Of a stretch of 64,000 nucleotides of DNA, positions 51,448 to 60,101 are shown piece by piece. Source of the stretch: Streptomyces sp. CG4 (GTDB lineage: Bacteria; Actinomycetota; Actinomycetes; Streptomycetales; Streptomycetaceae); the NCBI RefSeq assembly GCF_041080655.1, contig NZ_CP163525.1, forward strand, positions 62,001 through 126,000, given 5' to 3'. Under the pieces are notes generated by a model that saw nothing but the letters and a program-made list of their open reading frames with translations, was not told the DNA's origin and ran no database searches. Each line of letters starts with the position of its first letter. The first letter of the stretch is position 1. The position numbers and the translations under genes were made by a program.

Positions 51448-51984
51448 TCAGTTGGTTGTCCTGACAGGAGCACTGCTGCGTCCGCGGTCTTGACCGCTGA
51501 GCTCGGTGTCGAGTGTCTCCTGAGCCACACGCATGACTTCGGCGTACACGGGGTCCTGCAGCCGCTTCCACATCTCCTCTTCAGAGACGTCCTCGACGCG
51601 GCTGACCACCCACCAGATGTTGCCGAACGGGTCCTTGGTACGGCCTCCGCGCTGTCCGAAGGCGTCGTAGGCCAAAGGCGTGACGACATGGCTGCCAGCT
51701 TCGACGGCTTGTGAAAAGGCTTGGTCAGCGTCGGTGACGAACACGCGCAGCAGGCTTGGCATAGCGGGCCAGTTCGTGTGCCGGTCGAAGGCCAGCACGA
51801 CGGTATCGCCGACTCGAATCTCGCCGTGACCGGTCAAACCATCCTCGGTGGGCACTCGCGCCAGCTCTTCACCCCCGAACGCCCGGGAGACGAAGTCGAG
51901 GAAAGCCCCCGTGTCGTCGGTGACGACCCAGGGGGCAACGGTGGTGTAGCCCGCCGGCGCGGAGTTGGTCTGCTCAGACATCAC
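51448..51984 (-). CDS. VOC-superfamily (PhnB/glyoxalase-like) protein
   Basis: 178 aa. VAPWVVTDDTGAFLDFVSRA, FGGEELARVPTEDGLTGHGE, RVGDTVVLAFDRHTNWPAMP and TDADQAFSQAVEAGSHVVTP, then DPFGNIWWVVSR, show two beta-alpha-beta-beta-beta units of a VOC fold. HGE and the final DPFGN.W region give the metal- or substrate-binding side. Related proteins include PhnB-like 3-demethylubiquinone-type folds and antibiotic-binding proteins. Lies between the two IS5 copies; no partner gene. Confidence 0.82.
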   Translation of the reverse strand: MMSEQTNSAPAGYTTVAPWVVTDDTGAFLDFVSRAFGGEELARVPTEDGLTGHGEIRVGDTVVLAFDRHTNWPAMPSLLRVFVTDADQAFSQAVEAGSHVVTPLAYDAFGQRGGRTKDPFGNIWWVVSRVEDVSEEEMWKRLQDPVYAEVMRVAQETLDTELSGQDRGRSSAPVRTTN

Positions 51985-52069
51985 GGCCCTTCCGCCAATG
52001 TTGATTGCCAGCCGCGACGTTAGGCGGGATCTAGGTCAGTTTCTGTCCTATATGGGGGCTGGGCGCCGG

Positions 52070-52691
52070 TGCTACCTCACGACCGCTCGGAGGTAGCCCG
52101 TCATAGCCCTCAGTCAGCGGAACCTGAGGTTGGAATAGGCTCACTCAGGGCCTGCCGGAACAGACTCCCCACCGGCGACCCAACAGCCTTCGGCGATCCC
52201 GTGACGGACCGTCTCATACGCCTACAAGCCGGCACGGGCGGTGCCGTAGCAGTCGGTGACCTGCGTGGTCGCGGAATCGGGCTCGCGCCCGGCCGAAGGC
52301 TGTGTTCACGTCCGGCGACTACTCGTCCGGGCGATCGAGTTCGGAACATCGCTCCAAGCTGTCCAACCTCTTTCGGCCGCGGCTCTGCCTGCCGTTCGGT
52401 TGGATGCCGAGGGGCCGCCAGCACCGTGCCGTGGCCTTCGCCCGCATCTGCTACGACCACCTCGGCGGCTCCTAGTCTGTGGCGATCACCCATGCGATGA
52501 CCGAACAGGGCTTTTCGGAGCGGAAGTTCGGCCCGGCCCTTACTCCCTCGGGCGCCGCATGACTCACGGACACGGGTATCACCCAGGAAACGGCACCACA
52601 GGTACGCACGTGCCTGGACTGGACGGAGCGGCGCTTGCATCTGGCGGGCACGGTCGCCGCGGCCGTATTCCACCATGCAGTTCAGGAGTAA
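52070..52691 (+). pseudogene. degraded ArsR-like transcriptional regulator (C-terminal half)
   Basis: In one frame, from about 52430 to the TAA at 52689, the sequence reads AVAFARICYDHLGGS, stop, THAMTEQGFSERKFGPALTP, SGAA, stop, LTDTGITQETAPQVRTCLDW, TERRLHLAGTVAAAVFHHAV. The wording (ARxCYDHLAG, LTxxGxxWLxxxGI, RxCLDWxERRxHLAG) is that of winged-helix ArsR-type regulators of Streptomyces. Two in-frame stops and no readable HTH upstream (52070-52430) show decay. An IS5-family element sits 27 bases beyond. Confidence 0.5.
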
Positions 52692-52725
52692 AGCTTCCGT
52701 GGTCGCAGACCTTAGCTAGTGGACG

Positions 52726-53124
52726 TTAAGTCCGTTTCTGGTAGCGGCCTCGTGCGGGTTGGGCGAGGAAGCCTTGTCGGACGAGGCGTCCGAGGCGGCT
52801 GCGGGTGACGTTGACGGTCGCGTCGTCGGTGGGCATGCCGAGGAGTTCGTGCAGCTCGCGGGCTCGGAATGCCCGGCCGGGGTGCTGGTTGAAGGCGTTC
52901 ACGATGGCTTGGTAGGCAGTGTTCGTCTCGGGCGGATCGGGCTTGGTCCCGGGCGGGACGCGTTCGGCGATGATCTTCCGGGTGGTGGCCAGGTCTGCGA
53001 GTCGCGCTTCAGTCTCGGCCAGGGGGGCGGTCAAGTGGTCGATCTGGTCGCGTAGTTCGCCGGCCCGGGCCGTGGCTTTGTCGTGCTGCTCCTGGAGGTC
53101 TGCCAGGAGCTCGCTGATGTTCAC
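52726..53124 (-). CDS. IS accessory protein, coiled coil plus winged helix
   Basis: 132 aa from GTG 53124, overlapping the transposase stop (GTGA). Residues 1-55 form a coiled coil (ISELLADLQEQHDKATARAG, LAETEARLADLATTRKIIAE). Residues 70-130 look like a winged-helix domain (AYQAIVNAFNQHPGRAFRAR, ELHELLGMPTDDATVNVTRS, RLGRLVRQGFLAQPARGRYQ). It lies wholly inside the IS and its stop is within 10 bases of the left repeat. A DNA-binding helper or regulator of transposition is likely but untested. Confidence 0.7.
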   Translation of the reverse strand: MNISELLADLQEQHDKATARAGELRDQIDHLTAPLAETEARLADLATTRKIIAERVPPGTKPDPPETNTAYQAIVNAFNQHPGRAFRARELHELLGMPTDDATVNVTRSRLGRLVRQGFLAQPARGRYQKRT

Positions 53125-53984
53125 GCGGCCAGCCCGAGAGTGTCGCGCCAGGTGGGTGCGAGTGTGGTGAGGCGGCGGGCCATATTCGCGATGGAAGCCC
53201 AGTAGACGCGCGAGGCGGAGGTGTCGGGGCGGTGGTCGTACTCGCGGGCCAGGCGGCGGTGCAGCATCCACGTGCCGTTGACCTGCTCCACGATCCACCT
53301 CTTCGGTTGCGGGACGAAGCCTTTGCCCTGGTCTGCGGGGTTGCGGCGGACGACCTCGACGTCGATGTCCAGCAGGGCGCCGTGGATGAGAACCTCGTCC
53401 TTGAAGCCCTGGTCCACCAGGGCCTTCTCCAGACGCATCCCGCACCGGTCTGCCGCCTGGTCGAGCAGGGCGGTGCCGGCGGCGTTGTCATGGGCTGAGG
53501 CGGCCAGCACCACGACGCCGATGATCAGCCCCAGAACGTCGACGGCCAGTCCCCGCTTGCGCCCCGACACCTTTTTGTTGGCGTCCAGTCCCGTCGTGGT
53601 CTTCGGGACACCCGCGGCCGCGCGGACGGACTGGGTGTCGATGATCACCAGGGACGGGTCCTCTAATCGCCGGGCTCTCTCCCGTACCTGGCAGCGCAGG
53701 AGTTCCTGGATCCGCTGGTCGAGCCCGTCCTCGCGCCGCAGGCCGAAGTAGTAGAACACCGCCGACCAGGCCGGGAAGTCATGGGACAGATAGCGCCACT
53801 GGCAGCCCGTCCGGTTCTGATAGAAGATCGCGTTCACTACCTCCCGCAGATCGCACGACCCGGGATCTCCGGTCGCTGACCGCGCCACCCTCTCCTGCTT
53901 CCAGGCCGTGATCATCGGCTCGATCAACGTCCACTGCTCGTCCGCCAAGTCGCTCGGGTACGGCTCTCGCTTCATGTCCCGCAT
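53121..53984 (-). CDS. IS5-family transposase (intact)
   Basis: 287 aa. N-terminal DUF4096-like region (YPSDLADEQWTLIEPMITAW, REVVNAIFYQNRTGCQWRYL, DFPAWSAVFYYF). The DDE domain has LVIIDTQSVRAAAGVP (first Asp), DANKKVSGRKRGLAVDVLGL, VDQGFKDEVL (second Asp), and PKRWIVEQVNGTWMLHRRLA, where the final catalytic Glu is in VEQVNGTW. The family is IS5, IS427/ISL2-like. With matching ends the element may still be mobile. Confidence 0.88.
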   Translation of the reverse strand: MRDMKREPYPSDLADEQWTLIEPMITAWKQERVARSATGDPGSCDLREVVNAIFYQNRTGCQWRYLSHDFPAWSAVFYYFGLRREDGLDQRIQELLRCQVRERARRLEDPSLVIIDTQSVRAAAGVPKTTTGLDANKKVSGRKRGLAVDVLGLIIGVVVLAASAHDNAAGTALLDQAADRCGMRLEKALVDQGFKDEVLIHGALLDIDVEVVRRNPADQGKGFVPQPKRWIVEQVNGTWMLHRRLAREYDHRPDTSASRVYWASIANMARRLTTLAPTWRDTLGLAA

Positions 53985-54094
53985 CTCAACATGGACATGC
54001 CCAGCAGACGGCCTGCGCGACGATCAGTACCACGATCGAGCGATCACGAACCGAGGAAGACCGGACTGGTACGGCGGTACGACTTAACGTCCAC

Positions 54095-55063
54095 TTAGGC
54101 TTGGCCGGTTCCGAGGGCGTTGCGTAGGAACAGAGTGGACTGGTCGATGGCTCCGCGGGCGGCTTTGGACTGGCTGAGGGAGTTGAGCAACATGAAGTCG
54201 TGGACCGTGCCGTCGTAGCGCACGGTGGTCACCGGCACGCCGGCTGCTCGGAGCTTGGCGGCGTAGGCCTCACCCTCGTCGCGCAGCACGTCGGCCTCGT
54301 CGACGATCAGCAGGGCGGGCGGCAGGCCGGTGAGCTGCTCGGTGGTGGCGTGGTTGGGAGACGCGGTGATCTCCGCGCGCTGGTTCGGGTCGGTCGTGTA
54401 GGCGTCCCAGAACCACTCCATCAGCTTGCGGCTCAGGTAGTAGCCGGTGGCGAACTGGTCGTAGGAACCAGTGTTCATGGCTGCGTCCGTGACCGGGTAG
54501 TACATGGACTGCTGTACGAACTTGACGTCGCCGCGTTCCTTGGCCATGAGGGCGAGTGCAGCGGTCATGTTCCCGCCGACCGATTCCCCGGCCACTGCCA
54601 TGCGCTCTGCGTCCAGTCCCTTGGACGCTCCCTCGCGGATGATCCACTGCGCGGTGGCGTAGCCCTGCTCGATGGCCACGGGGTAGTGGGCCTCAGGTGA
54701 CGGCGTGTACTCGACGAAGGCCACCGCCGCACATGCGCCAACCGCCAACTCGCGCACCAGGCGGTCGTGGGTGCCGGCGTTGCCCAGTACCCAGCCACCG
54801 CCGTGCATGTACAACACGACGGGCAGCGTTCCGGTGGCGCCCTGCGGTTTGACGATGCGTACCCGTACTTCGCCCACGGTGGCCGGTACGGTGACCCACT
54901 CCTCGTCGACCGGCAGCTTGTCGACCGGTGCGGCCTGGAGGTCGTCGAGGACCTTGCGGGCTGCGGTCGGATCCAGCTCGTACAGGAACGGATGGTGCGA
55001 GGTCGCGTCGGCGAGCTCCTGTGCCTCGGACTCAAGAACGATTGAGGCGGTCTGAGCAGCCAT
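54095..55063 (-). CDS. alpha/beta hydrolase, hormone-sensitive-lipase family
   Basis: 322 aa from ATG 55063, preceded by GGGAG. LPVVLYMHGGGWVLGNAGTH is the HGGGW oxyanion motif of HSL (family IV) esterases. MAVAGESVGGNMTAALALMA is the nucleophile elbow, with GESVG in place of GDSAG. LLIVDEADVLRDEGEAYAAK (Asp) and YDGTVHDFMLLNSLSQS (His) complete the triad. No signal peptide, so probably cytoplasmic. Its TAA overlaps the end of the adjacent IS by one base, so the native C-terminus may have been altered. Confidence 0.88.
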   Translation of the reverse strand: MAAQTASIVLESEAQELADATSHHPFLYELDPTAARKVLDDLQAAPVDKLPVDEEWVTVPATVGEVRVRIVKPQGATGTLPVVLYMHGGGWVLGNAGTHDRLVRELAVGACAAVAFVEYTPSPEAHYPVAIEQGYATAQWIIREGASKGLDAERMAVAGESVGGNMTAALALMAKERGDVKFVQQSMYYPVTDAAMNTGSYDQFATGYYLSRKLMEWFWDAYTTDPNQRAEITASPNHATTEQLTGLPPALLIVDEADVLRDEGEAYAAKLRAAGVPVTTVRYDGTVHDFMLLNSLSQSKAARGAIDQSTLFLRNALGTGQA

Positions 55064-55262
55064 GGGAATACTCCCTGGGAAGTGCGAGAAGCGCATGGTG
55101 ACAAGCGCAGGACGCTGAAGAGCGTCGCGGCGCGCTCGGGCTGTCGGGCGGCCAGTGGAGTCGACACCCTGGCTCAAGCCCCCGATGAAGCTAAATCCAG
55201 CATAGTCACGCATTCTCCGTCGCCGCATTCCAAGGAGCCCCCTTCGCCGTTCCGCTCGCTGG

Positions 55263-55622
55263 GTGCGCGGCTCGGTGGCGACCAAGCCTCCTCGCCGCTC
55301 CACACGCGCTCGGCGCCACCCGCTCGGGCATCAGGCTTTGCTCGCCCTCGCCCAGCTCCGCAACGGTCACCCGTACGCCCAGCTCGCAGCAGGGTTCGTA
55401 CGGGACCCCGACCGTGGCCAGTGGCAGACGCATTACCCGGGTCAGCAGGCCGTCACCCGGTCCCACGCCAATATCCGGGCCCTTGTCGAAGGGGCCGTCG
55501 CCACCCTCAAGTCCTGGCGGCCCCTGCGTAAGATCCGCTGCTCGACCACGCGCATCAAGAGTCACGTCCAAGCCGTCCTCACCTGGCATCTGGCCAGCTC
55601 GGAGTGAAGTTGGAAAAGGCTC
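55263..55622 (+). pseudogene. internally deleted IS5-family copy (same family as 50567)
   Basis: HQALLALAQLRNGHPYAQLA, AGF from the N-terminal region is joined directly to SHANIRALVEGAVATLKSWR, PLRKIRCSTTRI and VLTWHLASSE from the C-terminal end, so most of the catalytic domain is lost. The stop codon and terminal repeat (TGAAGTTGGAAAAGGCTC, 55605-55622) are kept. It is inverted relative to the copy at 50567, with the two outer ends facing out. Confidence 0.65.
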
Positions 55623-55989
55623 ATTGTTTATGCGCATATGAGACCGGGGCCGCCATCAACAGAGGAGTCCGGTGGCGGCCGCAGAGCCGGGTGGCCGTAG
55701 TGCCGAATGTCTTCGCAGGTCACCGGGCAGCGGTGCAGCGCGGGCCGTACCCGTGCGCAGGTGCGGCCACAGAGGGAGAGGCAGTGCCTCGGCTCGCGAG
55801 GCCGCCACTTGGCAAACGGCTGCGGTCGCCGAGTACGAGGCCGACCATGTCGAATCATGGCTGTCCCAGGATTGGCTCTTACTGAACGGAGAGACCGCGT
55901 CGGTCCACGGACATCTGCGGGCGTTCGCTGGCGGGTGGACCGTACTCCTGCCCTGTATCAGGGCCGTACCGCGATCGTCCACGGGTATG

Positions 55990-56165
55990 GGCCCGGTCCA
56001 GCCGAGCACGGCCTCGTCATCCAGCAGGACACAGTCGGGGTCGGCCTCGCGCAGCACACACAGCAGCCCGGGCGCGCGGTCGGCGAGCAGATCGATGACG
56101 GCCGTGGTGTAGGCGTGGGCGGTGCCAACGGCGATGCCGAAACCGGCCGCGAGCACCATGGCCAG
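55990..56165 (-). pseudogene. second IS5-type transposase fragment
   Basis: Minus-strand frame LAAGFGIAVGTAHAYTTAVI, DLLADRAPGLLCVLREADPD, CVLLDD is the HTH-to-catalytic region of another DDE_Tnp_4-like transposase. It is fused in frame with the IS256 segment on its right and runs into unassigned sequence on its left. The flanking 55640-55990 has open frames but nothing I can identify. Confidence 0.45.
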
Positions 56166-57508
56166 TGCGGCGGCGTGGGAGCCGGCCCCGCGAGTGACCT
56201 TCGTGCGCAGGCGGACAGTTGGGAACGTGGACTCGATAGGGTTGGTACCCGGTATGAACATCGGTTGAGCCCGTTCTGGTACCGGTGGTGACAGGTAGCT
56301 TTCCTCGCCGTACGGTGCGACCGTCCGAGCCAGAGGGAGGCGGCCATGGGCCGCCAGAACGGAATGGATGTTCGTCGCGACTTCGCCCAGATAGCGGTGG
56401 TCGAGGGACGCGGAACTTCGGGCTTGGGCCGCGGCGCTGCGCGAGGACGACGAGGTGGCCCTGGAGGCCACCGGCAACTCCGAGGCGATTGCCCTGTTGC
56501 TGCGTCCCAAGGTGGCGCGGGTCGTGGTGTCGAACCCGCACAGGTCGAGGGCGATCGTGGAAGCCAAGGTCAAGACCGACAAGGTCGATGCCCGGATCCT
56601 CGCCCAACTCTTGGCGGCGGACTTAGCGTTGTAGATGTCCTGAAGCGACTTGCCGCGCGCCGGACTGGGCCGACTTCGGCAAAGCGTTGGGCACGTTGGC
56701 AGTTTTGAGAACCCGGCACCTTTGATGCCGGGAGGCGGGAAGACCTCGGCCAGAGCCTTCCAGAAGCCCAGAGCCCCGTCGCCTACCGCCAGGACCGGGG
56801 CACGCATCCCCCGGCAGGCGCAGTCGCGCAGCAGGTCTGCCCGGGACTCGCCCGGCTCGCGGTAGCCGTCCTTGAGCGCGACCAGTTCCTTGGTGCCGTC
56901 CGCGCGCACGCCGACGAGGACGAGCACGCAGGCTTTGGCCTCCTCCAGGCGGACGTTGAGGTGAATGCCGTTGGCCCACACATACACGTAGTCGACCTCG
57001 GCGAAGCCACGGTTCATGAATGCGGCGTGATCGGCCTGCCACTGCTGGGTCAGCCGGGTGACCGTGGCAGGAGACAGTCCGGCTGAGATGCCCAGGAACT
57101 GCTCCAGCGCGGGCACGAAGTCGCCGGAGGATAGACCACGCAGGTAGAGCAGCGGCAGCACCTCGCTGATCTTTGGACTCTTGCGACACCAGGGCGCGGC
57201 AGGATCGCGGAGGAGAACCGCTTGCGCTCCCCGCTCTCGTCGTCGTCGCGTTTGTCGTTCACCCGTGGCACCTTCACCTTCACTACACCGGCCGCGATGG
57301 TGACCTTCCGGGGCGGGTGGTAGCCGTTGCGCACCACGAGCCGTCAGCCAGGCTCGTCCCGCTGGTCGGCCAACTCGGCTTTATGTGAGTTGACTTCAGC
57401 CCAGCGCCGCGGCCAGCATCCTTCTTGCCCCTCCCGGACGATCTCGTCGATCAGGGAGGAGCCGTTGGCGGTGGTGCCGTCGCCGTTCACTACGCTGAGC
57501 ACGGACAT
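56166..57508 (-). pseudogene. IS256-family (mutator) transposase relic, interrupted
   Basis: ATG 57508 starts SVLSVVNGDGTTANGSSLID, EIVREG, then VRNGYHPPRKVTIAAGVVKV, PRVNDKRDDDESGERKRFSS, YLRGLSSGDFVPALEQFLGI, FAEVDYVYVWANGIHLNVRL (first catalytic Asp), VGVRADGTKELVALKDGYRE and VLAVGDGALGFWKALAEVFP (second Asp), up to about 56690, with several frame changes. The C-terminal piece FIPGTNPIESTFPTVRLRTK, VTRGAGSHAAALAMV lies at about 56166-56270. An IS110 fragment in the other orientation occupies the gap. Confidence 0.7.
56346..56636 (+). pseudogene. IS110-family transposase fragment inside the IS256 relic
   Basis: MDVRRDFAQIAVVEG (first Asp of the DEDD motif), then after a frame change LREDDEVALEATGNSEAIAL, LLRPKVARVVVSNPHRSRAI and KVKTDKVDARILAQLLAADL (second Glu and DKVDA motif). 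Only the first third of the transposase is present. It interrupts the IS256 relic, so it arrived later. Confidence 0.6.
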
Positions 57509-58015
57509 GCCTTCCTGGCCAGTGCTGCGAACACCGGTCTTGCTCGGTGACCTATCGATCAATCACCCGGGAAGGTACATCCTCTCCGAGCCGATCCACA
57601 GGTCCTGAGCAGTGCTCGTCGTGTCCATCTATGTGGCTTCCGGTCTCTGGCAGGTTGCGGCCCGTCTGGTCTGCCATGGCATCGACAGTACGCATTTCGC
57701 TCAAGGCACTGCGCCAGCGCGCCAGACCGAAGTGGACACCGAAGGCGCCCTTGGCGCACGGACGTTCCGGCTTGATGGGGACCAAGAGGGCGGCCTCGCA
57801 GCACCAGAGTGAACATCAAAAGCCACATTGATCTTGAAGTTCACCGCAAAACGACTCCCGAAGTCACGCCGAACCGACTCCCTCAAAAACCGACACAGCC
57901 AGTCCTCTGACGTTATCTGAGGTGGACCCGACCTCCGACTTCTTTTCGCTGCCTATGCGACGACGGCGCCGTCGTCACCAGCATCGACGCCATCCGTAGA
58001 GCGGAAGGGCCTTGC
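57509..58015. other. intergenic segment, no supported gene
   Basis: About 500 bases upstream of the IS256 relic start and beyond the DeoR gene stop. Frames on both strands lack starts with ribosome sites and carry no recognisable motif. It probably contains the outer end of the IS256 element. Confidence 0.4.
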
Positions 58016-58777
58016 TCAGACAGCCTTGACGACGATGCCGGCGCCTTCCAGCGTGGCTAGCTCGTCGGCGGGTGCTGTGGCGTCGGTGACGAGGGTGTGC
58101 AGGAGTGTGGAGGCGCCGACGTACGCGTAGGCAGTGTGGCCGAGCTTGCTGCCGTCGGCTGCGACGATGACGCGGCGCGTGGAGGCGATGCCGGCCTTCT
58201 TCACGGCTGCGTCATCGAGGTCGTAGGCAGTCAGGCCCTCGGCTGCGCTCAGACCACAGCAGCCCATGACGGCAGTGTCGAAACGCAGTGCCGCCAGGGA
58301 GGCGAGGGCGAGCGGGCCGGTGAGGGCTCCCTCGGCGGCCCGAGGCTGCCCGCCGGGCACCATCAGCGTTGCCGGGCCCGGACCCTCGCCGAGTACATGG
58401 ATGGCCTGCAAGGACAGGGGCATCACAGTGACGGGACGTCGGCGCAGCAGATGGGCGATTTCCAGGCAGGTGGTGCCACTGTCGAGGAGGACGGTCTCGC
58501 CGTCGGCGATGAGCGAGGACACTTGGGTCGCGATGCGGCGCTTGGCATCGACGGCTTCGTGAGCTCGCAGCGCGAAGGGCGGCTCCTCGCCCCGGAGCAG
58601 CAGGGTGCGCGCCCCGCCACGAACTCGTTCAAGGACGCCCAGCGCGGCCAGCGCGTCGAGGTCGCGCCGGATGGTCATCTCGGAGGCGCCGGTCAGTTCG
58701 GCGAGTTCCTGGACTGTGATCCTTCCCGACTCTCTGACAGTCTGCGCGATCATCCCGTGTCGGTCTGCGTTGCTCAT
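58016..58777 (-). CDS. DeoR/GlpR-family transcriptional regulator
   Basis: 253 aa from ATG 58777; the longer frame to 58846 would run through the operator. The HTH (GRITVQELAELTGASEMTIR, RDLDALAALGVLERVRGGAR) carries the DeoR signature. The sugar-phosphate-isomerase-like sensor includes GETVLLDSGTTCLEIAHLLR (phosphate loop), LMVPGGQPRAAEGALTGPLA, TAVMGCCGLSAAEGLTAYDL and VIVAADGSKLGHTAY. The ligand is probably a phosphorylated sugar. Diverges from an MFS/HAD operon, its probable target. Confidence 0.9.
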   Translation of the reverse strand: MSNADRHGMIAQTVRESGRITVQELAELTGASEMTIRRDLDALAALGVLERVRGGARTLLLRGEEPPFALRAHEAVDAKRRIATQVSSLIADGETVLLDSGTTCLEIAHLLRRRPVTVMPLSLQAIHVLGEGPGPATLMVPGGQPRAAEGALTGPLALASLAALRFDTAVMGCCGLSAAEGLTAYDLDDAAVKKAGIASTRRVIVAADGSKLGHTAYAYVGASTLLHTLVTDATAPADELATLEGAGIVVKAV

Positions 58778-58800
58778 ACCGCGATTGAACACCCCCTGAA

Positions 58801-58853
58801 ACGAACATTCAATGTGTGCGAAGTGACAGTATTCAATCACGGTCAATGTTCGT
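58801..58853. promoter_or_regulatory. paired inverted repeat in the DeoR/MFS divergent region
   Basis: ACGAACATT (58801-58809) and AATGTTCGT (58845-58853) are perfect 9-base arms 35 bases apart, with partial copies (TTCAAT) between. The 89-base divergent region is thus framed by two half-sites, suiting looping or double-site binding by a DeoR-type tetramer. Confidence 0.6.
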
Positions 58854-58866
58854 TACGGTGGCGATC

Positions 58867-60069
58867 ATGAATCATTCGCTTCGAGTCGCCCGAGTAGCGA
58901 CCTTTGTCTACTTCATCCTTTGCGGCACTACGATGGGCACCTGGGTGGTGCACATCCCCGCCATCGAGGAGCGCGTCGGCATCAGTCACGCGACGCTCGG
59001 GGGACTCCTGGTGCTGCTGGGCGTGGGAGCCTTCGTCGGCATGCAGGCGGCCGGGCGCCTGACCGACCGGCTCGGAGCGCGCATCGTCGTCCCCGCCACC
59101 GGCGTGCTGTGCAGCGCGGCCCTGGCACTGCCGGGTCTTCCCCGGGACCCGTGGACGCTGGCAGGTGCCCTGCTGGCCTTCGGATTCTGCAACGGCTGCC
59201 TGGACGTGAGCATGAACGCCCACGCCGTACACGTAGAGGAGGCGTATGGCCGTCCCGTCATGTCGGCCTTCCACGCCACGTTCTCGGTCGGCGGTGTCCT
59301 CGCCTCGCTCGCCGGAGCGGCCACGGCGAGCGCCGGCCTGAGCCCGGCCGCAGGCATGGCAGCCATGGGAGCCCTGGGCATCGTGATCGCCCTGGTGTCG
59401 GCAGGCGCCCTGCTGCAAGCCGCACCCACCGCCGCCAACACGGACCCGGAGGAGCGAGCCGAGCAAGCGCGGGCCGCCGAGCGCCGCAGAACCAGCGGGC
59501 ACATCTGGCTCCTCGCCGCCCTGGCTCTGATGGTCATGCTGTGCGAAGGAGCCGCGGGCGACTGGAGCGCGTTGTACCTGAAGGACATCCTCGGTGCACC
59601 GGCGAGCACTGCCGCCTTCGCGTATGGCACCTTCGCGGCGGCCATGACGATCGGCCGGCTGCTCGCCGACCGCCTCGTTGCCCGGTTCGGGCCCATGGCA
59701 ATCCTGCGCTACGGCGCGGCCACGGCCGCTGTCGGCATCACCATCGTGGGCGTCTCCCCGTGGATATGGGCGGCGTTCGCGGGCTGGGCGCTGTTCGGTC
59801 TCGGGCTGTCCGGCTGTGTGCCGCAGTTGTTCAGTGCAGCCGGGCACGCCGACCCCTGCGCTGCCGGGGCCAACGTCTCCCGCGTCGCCGGGCTCGGCTA
59901 CGTCGGCATGCTCGCCGGCCCCGCCGTCATCGGCTGGCTGACCCACCTCGTCGCCCTGAACCACGCCTTCGTACTGCTGACCCTGCTGTGTGCGATCACC
60001 GCAGCGGCCGCCGGGATCCTGCGCACCGGAGCCGGCCGCACGCACGAGATGGCAGCAAGCAGCCACTGA
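58867..60069 (+). CDS. MFS transporter (FucP/YbjJ-like)
   Basis: 400 aa from ATG 58867, GGTGGCG upstream. Twelve membrane helices in two halves. MQAAGRLTDRLGARIVVPAT is the loop-2/3 motif, and NGCLDVSMNAHAVHVEEAYG in helix 4 is typical of the YbjJ/FucP-like branch. A charged linker (EERAEQARAAERRRTSG) separates the halves. With a DeoR regulator and a HAD phosphatase it suggests uptake or overflow export of a sugar or sugar-derived compound. Confidence 0.87.
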   Translation: MNHSLRVARVATFVYFILCGTTMGTWVVHIPAIEERVGISHATLGGLLVLLGVGAFVGMQAAGRLTDRLGARIVVPATGVLCSAALALPGLPRDPWTLAGALLAFGFCNGCLDVSMNAHAVHVEEAYGRPVMSAFHATFSVGGVLASLAGAATASAGLSPAAGMAAMGALGIVIALVSAGALLQAAPTAANTDPEERAEQARAAERRRTSGHIWLLAALALMVMLCEGAAGDWSALYLKDILGAPASTAAFAYGTFAAAMTIGRLLADRLVARFGPMAILRYGAATAAVGITIVGVSPWIWAAFAGWALFGLGLSGCVPQLFSAAGHADPCAAGANVSRVAGLGYVGMLAGPAVIGWLTHLVALNHAFVLLTLLCAITAAAAGILRTGAGRTHEMAASSH

Positions 60070-60101
60070 ATGCCCCTCGGGATCCGGAGGAACCCACCAG
60101 C

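Larger units (their letters stand above)
52718..54095 (-). mobile_element. intact IS5-family insertion sequence, about 1.38 kb
   Basis: Perfect 15-base terminal inverted repeats: AGTGGACGTTAAGTC at 52718-52732 and GACTTAACGTCCACT at 54081-54095. Inside are a transposase and an accessory gene, both intact and translationally coupled on the minus strand. CTTAG occurs at 52711-52715 and 54094-54098 and may reflect the target site, but the exact duplication is unclear. The element separates the ArsR-like relic from the hydrolase gene, whose stop codon lies at its right end. Confidence 0.8.

Noticed and set aside
52110..52676. 188-aa minus-strand frame
   Set aside because: Antisense to the ArsR-like relic whose protein wording is recognisable on the plus strand.
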